Shown here piece by piece: positions 20,952 through 28,092 of a DNA stretch of 36,650 nt. The DNA comes from Variovorax sp. YR752. Its GTDB lineage: Bacteria > Pseudomonadota > Gammaproteobacteria > Burkholderiales > Burkholderiaceae_C. Every line of letters starts with the position of its first letter. Positions within the stretch are counted from its first letter, which is position 1. The DNA lies in assembly GCA_945860785.1 (NCBI GenBank), contig CAMATD010000020.1, positions 1 to 36,650 on the forward strand. The letters run 5' to 3'. The notes beneath the pieces are model-generated. The model was not told the DNA's origin, made no database searches, and saw only the letters and a list, made by a program, of their open reading frames with translations. The translations under genes and the position numbers were made by a program.

Positions 20952-22421
20952 ATGCGCCTTCTCGGCAAAGCGCTCACCTTCGACGATGTGTTGTTGGTGC
21001 CAGCGTTCTCCCAGGTCCTGCCCAAAGACACCTCTCTCGCGACCAAACTCTCCCGCAACATCACGCTGAACCTGCCGCTCGTCTCGGCGGCCATGGACAC
21101 CGTGACCGAAGCCCGCCTCGCGATCGCCATCGCGCAAGAAGGCGGCATGGGGATCGTGCACAAGAACCTCACCGCGCAACAGCAGGCCGCCGAAGTGGCC
21201 CGCGTGAAGCGCTATGAATCGGGCATGCTGCGTGACCCGGTGGTGATCACGCCGACGCAATCGGTGCGCCAGGTGATGGCACTGTCGGACCAGCTCGGCA
21301 TCTCGGGCTTCCCGGTGGTCGACGGCGGCAAGGTCGTCGGCATCGTGACGGGGCGCGACCTGCGCTTCGAAACGCGCTACGACGTGCCGGTCAGCGAAAT
21401 CATGACGCAGCGCGACAAGCTCATCACCGTGCCCGACGGCACCACGCTGGCAGATGCCAAGGCGCTGCTCAACAAGTACAAGCTCGAGCGGTTGCTGGTC
21501 ATCAACAGCGACTGGGAGCTCAAGGGCCTGATCACCGTCAAGGACATCACCAAGCAGACCAGCTTCCCCAACGCCGCACGCGACCCCAGCGGCCGCCTGC
21601 GCGTGGGCGCCGCGGTGGGTGTGGGTGACGGCACCGAGGAGCGCGTCGAAGCGCTGGTGAAGGCCGGCGTCGATGCCATCGTGGTCGACACCGCGCACGG
21701 CCACAGCGCCGGCGTGATCGAGCGCGTGCGCTGGGTCAAGCGCAACTATCCGCAGGTCGACGTGATCGGCGGCAACATCGCCACCGGCGATGCCGCTCGC
21801 GCGCTGGCCGATGTCGGTGCCGATGCCGTCAAGGTCGGTATCGGCCCAGGCTCCATCTGCACCACCCGCATCGTGGCCGGCGTGGGCGTGCCGCAGATCA
21901 TGGCGGTCGACAGCGTCGCCACCGCGCTGCAGGGCACGGGCGTTCCGCTGATTTCCGACGGCGGCGTGCGCTACTCGGGCGACATCGCCAAGGCGATTGC
22001 CGCAGGCGCCAGCACCGTAATGATGGGCAGCATGTTCGCCGGCACCGAAGAGGCACCCGGCGAAATCGTGCTGTACCAGGGCCGCAGCTACAAGAGCTAC
22101 CGGGGCATGGGCTCCATCGGTGCGATGCAGCAGGGCAGTGCCGACCGCTACTTCCAGGAATCGACCACCGGCAACCCCAACACCGACAAGCTGGTGCCCG
22201 AAGGCATCGAAGGCCGCGTGCCCTACAAGGGCTCGATCGTCTCCATCGTCTACCAGATGGCCGGCGGCGTGCGCGCCAGCATGGGCTACTGCGGCTGCGC
22301 CACCATCGCAGACATGCAGAACAAGGCCGAGTTCGTCGAGATCACCACGGCCGGCATCCGCGAGAGCCACGTGCACGACGTGCAAATCACCAAGGAAGCC
22401 CCGAACTACCGGGCTGAGTAA
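20952..22421 (+). CDS. guaB: Inosine-5'-monophosphate dehydrogenase
   Basis: GuaB oxidises IMP to XMP with NAD, the committed step to GMP. The 489-residue protein is a TIM barrel ([16 protein letters not shown] at the start) interrupted by two CBS domains (about 90-205, with [19 protein letters not shown] and [16 protein letters not shown]). The catalytic loop GPGSICTTR carries Cys303, and the flap and phosphate site include [26 protein letters not shown] and [10 protein letters not shown]. The C-terminus is intact ([13 protein letters not shown]). Normally guaA follows directly; here a 0.77-kb toxin-antitoxin module lies between them. Confidence 0.98.
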   Translation: MRLLGKALTFDDVLLVPAFSQVLPKDTSLATKLSRNITLNLPLVSAAMDTVTEARLAIAIAQEGGMGIVHKNLTAQQQAAEVARVKRYESGMLRDPVVITPTQSVRQVMALSDQLGISGFPVVDGGKVVGIVTGRDLRFETRYDVPVSEIMTQRDKLITVPDGTTLADAKALLNKYKLERLLVINSDWELKGLITVKDITKQTSFPNAARDPSGRLRVGAAVGVGDGTEERVEALVKAGVDAIVVDTAHGHSAGVIERVRWVKRNYPQVDVIGGNIATGDAARALADVGADAVKVGIGPGSICTTRIVAGVGVPQIMAVDSVATALQGTGVPLISDGGVRYSGDIAKAIAAGASTVMMGSMFAGTEEAPGEIVLYQGRSYKSYRGMGSIGAMQQGSADRYFQESTTGNPNTDKLVPEGIEGRVPYKGSIVSIVYQMAGGVRASMGYCGCATIADMQNKAEFVEITTAGIRESHVHDVQITKEAPNYRAE

Positions 22422-22423
22422 GC

Positions 22424-22460
22424 CCAATCTGGCCAGACCTTGAAAGTCGGGCCAGATTGG
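22424..22460. promoter_or_regulatory. Inverted repeat 1: operator upstream of the antitoxin gene
   Basis: CCAATCTGGCC (22424-22434) and GGCCAGATTGG (22450-22460) are perfect 11-bp arms around a 15-base spacer that carries the predicted -35 box. As RNA it could also form a hairpin at the guaB 3' end, but there is no T-run, so an operator role is favoured. The half-site GGCCAGATT recurs in inverted repeat 2. Confidence 0.7.
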
Positions 22461-22469
22461 CATTAGAAT
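22440..22469 (+). promoter_or_regulatory. Predicted promoter of the toxin-antitoxin operon
   Basis: TTGAAA (22440-22445, 5 of 6) and TAGAAT (22464-22469, 5 of 6) are spaced by 18 bp. The -35 lies in the loop of inverted repeat 1 and the -10 touches the left arm of inverted repeat 2, so a bound antitoxin complex would cover both. The expected transcript starts about 20-25 bases before the ATG. Confidence 0.6.
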
Positions 22470-22500
22470 TTGGGCCAGATTCAATTTTTCTGGCCCAAAT
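22468..22500. promoter_or_regulatory. Inverted repeat 2: operator reaching the antitoxin start codon
   Basis: ATTTGGGCCAG (22468-22478) and CTGGCCCAAAT (22490-22500) are perfect 11-bp arms with an 11-base AT-rich spacer. The right arm includes the first two bases of the ATG at 22499. With inverted repeat 1 this makes four copies of a GGCCAG core in 77 bp, the layout expected for conditional-cooperativity control of a toxin-antitoxin operon. Confidence 0.72.
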
Positions 22501-22747
22501 GCAATCCATCGGCATCGCTGAAGCCAAGAACAACTTCTCGGCCCTGATCGACCTGGTCGAAAAGGGCGAGGAGGTTCGCATCACCCGCCACGGCAAGGAA
22601 GTCGTGCGCATGCTGCCGGTGCGGCGCAAGCCGGTCATCACCGACGAGCAGATCGAGCGCGAACTCGGCCAGATCGACGCGCTGCACGCCACCATCCAGC
22701 CGGGCCTGTCGCTGCGCGCATTGCTCGACGAAGGGCGTCAATCGTGA
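22499..22747 (+). CDS. Phd/YefM-type antitoxin
   Basis: This 82-residue antitoxin has an N-terminal DNA-binding Phd/YefM fold (SIGIAEAKNNFSALIDLVEKG, residues 3-23, read in two parts) and ITRHGKEVVRMLPV. The C-terminal tail (QIERELGQIDALHATIQPGLSLRALLDEG) is the part expected to clamp the toxin. I chose the ATG at 22499; a TTG at 22457 would add a leader made of operator sequence and is unlikely. The stop overlaps the toxin start in GTGA. It likely represses its own promoter through the two inverted repeats upstream. Confidence 0.92.
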   Translation: MQSIGIAEAKNNFSALIDLVEKGEEVRITRHGKEVVRMLPVRRKPVITDEQIERELGQIDALHATIQPGLSLRALLDEGRQS

Positions 22748-23178
22748 CAGCCTTCGTCATGGACGCCTCCGTCACCGCCGCCTGGCTGCTGCCCGACCAA
22801 GCCAGCGAACACACCCGCAAGCTCTACGCCGCCATCCGCCGCGACGAGGTCGAGCCGCAGGCGCCCAACGCCTGGCAATGGGAGTGCGCCAACATCCTCG
22901 CCAACGGCGTGCGCAGCGGCCGCATTCCTTCGTCCGCGGTCGAAGGCCTGTGGAGCGTGCTCGATGCCATCCGCCACCGCGTCGAACTGCATGAACTCGC
23001 GCCGGCCCAGCACAAGGCCGTGCTCGCGGTGGCCATCGACGTCGGTGTGTCGCTCTACGACGCGGGCTACCTCTGGCTCGCACGCTCGCTCAATCTCCCG
23101 CTCGCCACTTTCGACGAGCAACTCATCCAGGCAGCGCCCAAGGCGGGCGTGAAGCTGTTCGACATTTCAACGCTCTGA
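22744..23178 (+). CDS. PIN-domain toxin (VapC-type ribonuclease)
   Basis: This 144-residue PIN-domain protein is expected to be a metal-dependent endoribonuclease that inhibits translation when not bound by its antitoxin. The acidic quartet is visible: Asp7 (FVMDASVTAAW), Glu47 (WQWECANIL), Asp106 (SLYDAGYLWLA) and Asp124 (LATFDEQL). All are intact, so the toxin should be active. The GTG start at 22744 overlaps the antitoxin stop. The pairing of a Phd-type antitoxin with a VapC-type toxin is common. The pair sits between guaB and guaA in the same direction, with guaA only 12 bp downstream, so the TA promoter may also drive guaA. Confidence 0.93.
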   Translation: MTAFVMDASVTAAWLLPDQASEHTRKLYAAIRRDEVEPQAPNAWQWECANILANGVRSGRIPSSAVEGLWSVLDAIRHRVELHELAPAQHKAVLAVAIDVGVSLYDAGYLWLARSLNLPLATFDEQLIQAAPKAGVKLFDISTL

Positions 23179-23190
23179 GTCCCAACGTCC

Positions 23191-24807
23191 ATGCAACACG
23201 ACAAGATCCTCATCCTCGACTTCGGCTCGCAAGTCACGCAGCTGATCGCACGCCGCGTGCGCGAAGCCCATGTGCTCAGCGAAGTGCATCCCTGCGACGT
23301 CACCGACGAATGGGTTCGCGAATACGCCGCCGACGGCCACCTCAAGGGCGTGATCCTTTCGGGCAGCCACGCGAGCGTCTATGAAGAGACCACCGACAAG
23401 GCCCCGCAGGCCGTGTTCGACCTCGGCGTGCCGGTGCTCGGCATCTGCTACGGCATGCAGACCATGGCGCACCAGCTCGGCGGCAAGGTCGAAGGCGGCC
23501 ACAAGCGCGAGTTCGGCTTTGCGGCCGTGCGCGCCCACGGCCACACCGCGCTGCTGAAGGACATCGCCGACTTCACCATGCCCGCAGGCCACGGCATGCT
23601 CAACGTGTGGATGAGCCATGGCGACAAGGTCACCGAGCTGCCGCCGGGCTTCCAGCTCATGGCCAGCACCGACAGCTGCCCGATCGCCGGCATGGCCGAC
23701 GAGGCGCGCCGCTACTACGCGCTGCAGTTCCACCCCGAAGTCACGCACACGGTGCAGGGCAAGGCGATCATCGAGCGCTTCGTGCTCGGCATCTGCGAAG
23801 CGAAGCCCGACTGGGTCATGCGCGATCACGTCGCCGAAGCCGTGCAGAAGATCCGCGAACAGGTGGGTGATGAAGAGGTCATCCTCGGCCTGTCGGGCGG
23901 CGTCGATTCGAGCGTGGCCGCTGCACTGATCCACCGCGCCATCGGCGACCAGCTCACTTGCGTGTTCGTCGACCACGGCCTGTTGCGCCTGAACGAAGGC
24001 GACATGGTCATGGAGATGTTCGAAGGCAAGCTGCATGCGAAGGTGATCCGCGTCGATGCGAGCGACCTGTTCCTCGGCAAGCTCGCGGGCGTGAGCGAGC
24101 CCGAAGCCAAGCGCAAGATCATCGGCGGCGAGTTCGTCACCGTGTTCAAGCAGGAAGCCGCCAAGCTCAAGGCCGGTGACGGCGGCCACAAGGGCGCGAC
24201 CTTCCTTGCGCAGGGCACGATCTACCCCGACGTCATCGAGTCGGGCGGCGCCAAGAGCAAGAAGGCCGTCACCATCAAGAGCCACCACAACGTGGGCGGC
24301 CTGCCCGAGCAGCTCGGCCTCAAGCTGCTCGAACCGCTGCGCGACCTGTTCAAGGACGAAGTGCGCGAACTCGGCGTGGCGCTCGGCCTGCCGCCCGAGA
24401 TGGTGTATCGCCATCCGTTCCCCGGCCCGGGCCTGGGCGTGCGCATCCTCGGCGAAGTGAAGAAGGAATACGCCGACCTGCTGCGCCGCGCCGACGCGAT
24501 CTTCATCGAGGAACTGCGCAACTTCAAGGACGAGACCGGCAAGAGCTGGTACGACCTCACGAGCCAAGCCTTCACCGTGTTCCTGCCCGTGAAGAGCGTG
24601 GGCGTGATGGGCGATGGCCGCACCTACGACTATGTGGTCGCGCTGCGCGCGGTGCAGACCAGCGACTTCATGACGGCCGATTGGGCCGAGCTGCCGTACG
24701 CGCTGCTCAAGAAGGTGTCGGGCCGCATCATCAACGAAGTGCGCGGCATCAACCGCGTGACCTACGACGTGTCGAGCAAGCCGCCGGCGACGATCGAGTG
24801 GGAGTGA
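23191..24807 (+). CDS. guaA: GMP synthase (glutamine-hydrolysing)
   Basis: GuaA aminates XMP to GMP using glutamine and ATP. The 538-residue protein has a class-I amidotransferase domain (1-200) with nucleophile Cys86 (GICYGMQ) and the His/Glu pair in QFHPEVTHT, a PP-loop ATP pyrophosphatase domain with SGGVDSS (235-241), and a dimerisation domain that ends in the family-typical IEWE. The frame is intact. The last codons (ACG ATC GAG TGG GAG TGA) are repeated with two synonymous differences at 27356-27373, marking this 3' end as an island attachment site. The 3' end of guaA is a known integration hotspot. Confidence 0.98.
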   Translation: MQHDKILILDFGSQVTQLIARRVREAHVLSEVHPCDVTDEWVREYAADGHLKGVILSGSHASVYEETTDKAPQAVFDLGVPVLGICYGMQTMAHQLGGKVEGGHKREFGFAAVRAHGHTALLKDIADFTMPAGHGMLNVWMSHGDKVTELPPGFQLMASTDSCPIAGMADEARRYYALQFHPEVTHTVQGKAIIERFVLGICEAKPDWVMRDHVAEAVQKIREQVGDEEVILGLSGGVDSSVAAALIHRAIGDQLTCVFVDHGLLRLNEGDMVMEMFEGKLHAKVIRVDASDLFLGKLAGVSEPEAKRKIIGGEFVTVFKQEAAKLKAGDGGHKGATFLAQGTIYPDVIESGGAKSKKAVTIKSHHNVGGLPEQLGLKLLEPLRDLFKDEVRELGVALGLPPEMVYRHPFPGPGLGVRILGEVKKEYADLLRRADAIFIEELRNFKDETGKSWYDLTSQAFTVFLPVKSVGVMGDGRTYDYVVALRAVQTSDFMTADWAELPYALLKKVSGRIINEVRGINRVTYDVSSKPPATIEWE

Positions 24808-24809
24808 GG
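24790..24809. repeat. Left attachment-site repeat at the guaA 3' end
   Basis: The 20 bases 24790-24809 match 27356-27375 at 18 positions. GAGTGGGAGTGAGG (24796-24809) is identical at 27362-27375, and the two mismatches are third-codon synonymous changes in Thr-Ile. It includes the guaA stop codon, so integration leaves the gene intact. Confidence 0.75.
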
Positions 24810-24816
24810 GGGAATA

Positions 24817-24975
24817 TCAGGGCGTGGTGAGCGAGTCGGCTGGGGCTCGTGTCCCTCGGCGTGATGTGTAGTCCAGCAGGCGGCGCAACCGAGCGTCGAC
24901 GTACCAGACTGACGCGGTAACGGCGCTGAGGAACAGCGTGGGAACCAGAACTGAGAGAAGGGTGTTCAGCGTCAA
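24817..24975 (-). CDS. Small predicted single-pass membrane protein
   Basis: This is a 52-residue open frame starting at TTG (24975-24973), which is preceded at 7 bases by a perfect AAGGAGG (complement of 24983-24989). The stronger ribosome-binding site decides this start over an ATG at 25020 that would give 67 residues. LNTLLSVLVPTLFLSAVTASVWY is a single membrane helix (given as residues 3-25), followed by a basic stretch (DARLRRLL) and a short polar tail. I recognise no family. It lies just inside the left attachment repeat. Existence as a gene is supported by the ribosome-binding site and the helix only. Confidence 0.45.
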   Translation of the reverse strand: MTLNTLLSVLVPTLFLSAVTASVWYVDARLRRLLDYTSRRGTRAPADSLTTP

Positions 24976-25026
24976 GCGTCGGCCTCCTTGTGCATAACGC
25001 CTGACCGTCCCAGCCAACAATGGATT

Positions 25027-25995
25027 TCAGAGATTGTCGGGCTGTTCATCCAAGCCGCCGCGTAGCAGTGAGATGTCGCGAATGGGGGGATTGCCGAACA
25101 GTCGCCTGTACTCGCGACTGAACTGGGTCACGCTTTCGTAGCCGACACGATACGCGGCAGAGGTCGCGTCCAGCCCCTCGGTCAACAGCAAACGTCGCGC
25201 TTCATGGAGCCGAATGTGCTTCTGATACTGCAGCGGACTCATGTGCGTGATGGCGCTGAAGTGATGGTGCAGAGTCGAAACCCCCATTGCAGCTATTTCC
25301 GCCAAATCCTCGATGCGGATCGCTTCAGCGTAATGCTCACGTAGCCAAGCGATTGCAGTCAGGATTTTGTCGCGCCGGGGTCTTGTCTGGCAATGCGACG
25401 AAGATGGCCGCCCGACGGCCCCATAAGCAGGCGATATGTAATTTCGCGCAGCACCCAGCGGCGCCATGATCGCAATGTCCTGAGGCTTGTCAGCAAGCGC
25501 GGAAAGTCGCACGAAAGCGTCAAGCAGTTCCGTGGTCATATGCCCGAAAGTCATGCCAGATTCGGCGTTGCTCGTCGCTGCGATGCCTTGCAGGTCGATC
25601 TCCCCTCCGATCGCCTGCACCATGGCGAAGTCCAGCTTCAACAGCATGGACAGGCAGGGTCGGTTGGGATTGGCCTCCAGCACATGCGAGATCGTGGGTA
25701 GATCCACCGCCGTCAGAACAAATTTGGCCGCGTCATACTCGTAGGCATCCGAGCCCAAGACGACACGCTTGCGGCCCTGAACGACTAAGTCGACGCTGGA
25801 CTCGTAAAGCATCGAGGCGGGTTCGGTGGGTCCATCGCGACGATACAGAGTCAGGCTTGGCAACGCGGATACGTGGTCGACAGCTTTAGGCAAGTGCGCC
25901 AATAGATGTGAGCGAAGGCGCGCGCGCAGCGACGCGTCCTCCGAGTCTTCATCGGGCCGAGCCGGCTGAAGCCGAGCGTTGTTCATCAGAACCAT
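25027..25995 (-). CDS. AraC-family transcriptional regulator, middle segment frame-scrambled
   Basis: The product has an N-terminal AraC_N sensing domain (about 30-180, with SLTLYRRDGPTEPASMLYE and VVQGRKRVVLGSDAYEYD) and a C-terminal double helix-turn-helix (IEDLAEIAAMGVSTLHHHF; TSAAYRVGYESVTQFSREYRR). Residues about 180-209 do not resemble the family, but the +1 frame there reads REITYRLLMGPSGGHLRRIA, which is exactly the usual linker. Two compensating indels explain this: one extra base in the three-C run at 25454-25456 and one lost base in the T-run at 25365-25368. The frame stays open at 322 residues. The ATG at 25995 is my choice; TTG at 26049 would extend it. It is divergent from the SDR gene, its likely target. 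Confidence 0.85.
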   Translation of the reverse strand: MVLMNNARLQPARPDEDSEDASLRARLRSHLLAHLPKAVDHVSALPSLTLYRRDGPTEPASMLYESSVDLVVQGRKRVVLGSDAYEYDAAKFVLTAVDLPTISHVLEANPNRPCLSMLLKLDFAMVQAIGGEIDLQGIAATSNAESGMTFGHMTTELLDAFVRLSALADKPQDIAIMAPLGAARNYISPAYGAVGRPSSSHCQTRPRRDKILTAIAWLREHYAEAIRIEDLAEIAAMGVSTLHHHFSAITHMSPLQYQKHIRLHEARRLLLTEGLDATSAAYRVGYESVTQFSREYRRLFGNPPIRDISLLRGGLDEQPDNL

Positions 25996-26053
25996 GGAGT
26001 CATTGTGCCCAGGGGGCTGTTGCTCGGACAAGAAATCCACGCCCGGCAAAGAC

Positions 26054-26082
26054 GATCAGGCAATGATTGGGAAGGATCAGGC
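26054..26082. promoter_or_regulatory. Direct repeats spaced 21 bp: candidate AraC operator
   Basis: GATCAGGC occurs at 26054-26061 and again at 26075-26082, 21 bp apart and in the same orientation. Extending to ten bases gives one mismatch (GATCAGGCAA / GATCAGGCTA). A 21-bp centre spacing of direct half-sites is the classic arrangement for AraC-type dimers. It lies between the divergent AraC and SDR genes. Confidence 0.6.
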
Positions 26083-26148
26083 TAACGACCACCTGCAGCC
26101 ATGCATAGAGTTAGACCCCATCACGAACTGATGGGTACGAGATCGAAT

Positions 26149-27015
26149 ATGTCTAAAGCATGGCTTGTTACAGGTAGTGGCTCCGGCTTGGGCCGGTCAA
26201 TCACAGCTAGAGCGCTGGAGGCAGGCCACCGTGTCGTAGCGACTGCGCGTGATGTGAGCCAATTGGATGACTTGGTTAAGTCTTATGGTTCTCGCGTAAT
26301 ACCAGTCCGTCTCGATGTTACCGATGAGCGAGAGAGCGTCGCAGCCGTAGACGTTGCCATCTCAGCTTTTGGACGCCTTGATGTTCTCGTAAACAATGCA
26401 GGGTTTGGTGAAACGCGGCCATTTGAAGAGGTTTCATCGAATGACTTTCGCCGTGTTGTGGAAACCAACTTCTTTGGTGTCGTGAACCTCACGCGGGCGG
26501 CCCTTCCTGGGATGCGCCAACAGAGGAGCGGTCACATCATCCAGATCTCGTCCGTCGGTGGTCGGTCTGCCTTAGCGGGTAACGCTGCTTACATTGCTTC
26601 CAAGTGGGCGGTGGGTGGCTTTGCCGAGACAATCGCTCTTGAAGCCGCGCCGTTTGGAGTCAAAGTGACCGCACTCGAACCAGGCGGCATGCGCACCAAT
26701 TGGGGTAAGCGAGCGTTTGGAAGCGTGCCTCCCATGTTGCCGGACTATGAAGCTTCGGTTGGGGAAACTGTCCGGCAACTTGAAGCATATTGGGGCAATG
26801 AACCAAGCAATCCTGAAAAGGTCGCGCAGGTTGTAGTCGGTGTCGCTGGAGCTGATCGTCTGCCGCCTCACATCCTGCTCGGCTCAGACGCATTCCAAGG
26901 AGCACTTGGAGCTGACGCGGCGAGAAATGCTGCTGCTGCTGAGCGCTGGAAAACTGTAAGCGCATGGACGGATACTGCTTCCGAGGGGCCACTACCGGAA
27001 TTCCCTTCCGAGTAA
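26149..27015 (+). CDS. Short-chain dehydrogenase/reductase
   Basis: This is a classical SDR oxidoreductase of 288 residues; the substrate is unknown. The cofactor site is TGSGSGLG (8-15) with TARDVS after the second strand. NNAGFGE, the catalytic serine in IQISSVGG, and Tyr148/Lys152 in AAYIASKWA are all present. An Arg after the second strand (TARD) suggests NADP preference. I chose the ATG at 26149 as the normal SDR N-terminus; in-frame ATGs at 26101 and 26131 add an atypical leader. Base composition is clearly lower in GC than the flanking chromosome, consistent with transfer. It is divergent from the AraC gene, a very common regulator-target pair. Confidence 0.92.
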   Translation: MSKAWLVTGSGSGLGRSITARALEAGHRVVATARDVSQLDDLVKSYGSRVIPVRLDVTDERESVAAVDVAISAFGRLDVLVNNAGFGETRPFEEVSSNDFRRVVETNFFGVVNLTRAALPGMRQQRSGHIIQISSVGGRSALAGNAAYIASKWAVGGFAETIALEAAPFGVKVTALEPGGMRTNWGKRAFGSVPPMLPDYEASVGETVRQLEAYWGNEPSNPEKVAQVVVGVAGADRLPPHILLGSDAFQGALGADAARNAAAAERWKTVSAWTDTASEGPLPEFPSE

Positions 27016-27355
27016 CGGAGCGAGCCCTCCCACAGGAGGACTTCTCGGGTTGGCGGCGGCGCGCACAAGCAACCTCGACGACCACCTACCGCGCGACCAT
27101 TTGCTTAGAGGTACCGACCGCTGCACCGTCCTTGCGACATCCGCCCGCATGACGAAGCCGATGATGGACTTGCTCCAACTCGCCGTCGGTCGAGTCAGGC
27201 GATGCCGCCAGCGCCTTGCCGATCTCCACCCAGGCCTGCATGGCTCCGGCGTGCGGTGTGGCGCGGGCTGCTGCGGCAGGCTGACGCTCCCATCCGCGCA
27301 CGTTGCGCCGCGACACCCCAAAGCAAGCATCCATGCGGGTTTCAAGCTCTCGGAA
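27016..27355 (-). pseudogene. Gene remnant between the SDR gene and the right island repeat
   Basis: No intact gene fits these 340 bases. On the minus strand a frame open from the repeat side reads GFRELETRMDACFGVSRR, then NVRGWERQ and MQAWVEIGKALAASPDSTDGEL. Near 27165 the sense seems to shift into another frame as SIIGFVMRADVARTVQR. This looks like part of a real protein, now frame-broken; the style recalls accessory or relaxase-type proteins of conjugative elements, but I cannot name the family. A weak hairpin (CCTCC-CACA-GGAGG) follows the SDR stop near 27030-27045. The plus strand shows nothing convincing. Confidence 0.35.
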
Positions 27356-27375
27356 ACCATTGAGTGGGAGTGAGG
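27356..27375. repeat. Right attachment-site repeat (copy of the guaA 3' end)
   Basis: ACCATTGAGTGGGAGTGAGG would encode Thr-Ile-Glu-Trp-Glu-stop, the guaA C-terminus, yet there is no guaA body upstream. The 14 bases GAGTGGGAGTGAGG are identical to 24796-24809. It lies 11 bp from the 3' end of the dioxygenase gene, which would be the original chromosomal neighbour of guaA. Confidence 0.75.
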
Positions 27376-27385
27376 CCGAGGCCGC

Positions 27386-28048
27386 TCAGGCCGCGACGAC
27401 GATCGGGAAGTGCGCCTGCAACCCACCGTCCGGGCCGCGCTTGAAAGGCACGGTGACGGCGTCCCTCGCGGCCTGGGGAAGATTGCGCCACAGGAAATCG
27501 CGGACGTTACCCGGGTCGCCGAATACATAGAGCTGCGTGGTCAGCAGCTCGCGCTCGCCGAGCTTCACCTTGAAGTGGACGTGCGGCGTGCGGCCGCTGT
27601 AGGGCACGGGGCGGATGGTGTGGAAGCGGTAGCTGCCGTCCTCGCCCACCGCCACGCGGCCGAAGCCCTGGAAGGCCGCGTCGGCACGGTCGCCGTCGCC
27701 CGGGTGGTGGTAGTGGCCGTTTTCATCGCATTGCCAGATCTCGACCTGCGCGCCACGCAAGGGCATGCCGTCGAGATCGGTGACGGTGCCGTCGACCCAG
27801 GCCGGCTGGCCGCCCCGGTAGTTCAGCGTGCCGTTGCGCAAAAGATCGTTGTCGGAATCCTTCGGCAGGCGGACGGGATAGAACGGCCCCTCGGTCTGCG
27901 AAGGCGTGGCGAGCCGGGCCGCCGCAGGTTGCGCGCGGGCGCCGAGCCAGAGCGCGGGGGCGGCCACCAGTGCCGCGGCGACGGTGCGCCGGGGAAGGCC
28001 CATCCCGGGTTCAGCGCGAACGGATCCTGGTTCTGGTGTGCCGTGCAT
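27386..28048 (-). CDS. Intradiol ring-cleavage dioxygenase-like protein, exported
   Basis: This is a small protein of the protocatechuate/catechol 1,2-dioxygenase superfamily (non-haem Fe(III)). The four-ligand set is visible: a tyrosine in ENGHYHHPGD, then a tyrosine and two histidines in RPVPYSGRTPHVHF. A twin-arginine-like leader (PRRTVAAALVAAPALWLGA) suggests export. Conserved text also includes TEGPFYPVRLP near the mature N-terminus. The start is uncertain: ATG 28048 (220 residues) or ATG 28003 (205 residues, directly before PRR); neither has a strong ribosome-binding site. It lies 45 bp downstream of the LysR gene on the same strand and may be regulated with it. The substrate is unknown. 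Confidence 0.85.
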   Translation of the reverse strand: MHGTPEPGSVRAEPGMGLPRRTVAAALVAAPALWLGARAQPAAARLATPSQTEGPFYPVRLPKDSDNDLLRNGTLNYRGGQPAWVDGTVTDLDGMPLRGAQVEIWQCDENGHYHHPGDGDRADAAFQGFGRVAVGEDGSYRFHTIRPVPYSGRTPHVHFKVKLGERELLTTQLYVFGDPGNVRDFLWRNLPQAARDAVTVPFKRGPDGGLQAHFPIVVAA

Positions 28049-28092
28049 GGCCGTTCTGACCTGCGCCGCAGGTGCGAGTTCCGTGCATCGTT

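Larger units (their letters stand above)
24796..27375. mobile_element. Probable remnant of a genomic island integrated at guaA
   Basis: The segment is bounded by direct repeats of the guaA 3' end. It holds a small membrane peptide, an AraC regulator, a divergent SDR oxidoreductase and about 350 bp of broken DNA. SDR codon use and base composition are visibly less GC-rich than the neighbours. No integrase is present, so it is either a decayed or deleted island, or cargo left by a larger element. guaA 3'-end islands with tyrosine recombinases are known; assignment here rests on the repeat and composition. Confidence 0.6.

Noticed and set aside
22424..22460. Inverted repeat 1 as the guaB terminator
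   Set aside because: It lacks a T-run, the -35 box lies in its loop, and its half-site is repeated in the second operator, so an operator role explains more.
22457..22498. Longer antitoxin with TTG start at 22457
   Set aside because: The extra 14 residues are translated operator sequence with no ribosome-binding site, while the ATG at 22499 gives a standard Phd N-terminus.
24796..27375. Calling the segment a transposon or insertion sequence
   Set aside because: There is no transposase and there are no terminal inverted repeats. The boundary is a direct copy of the guaA 3' end, which fits site-specific integration.
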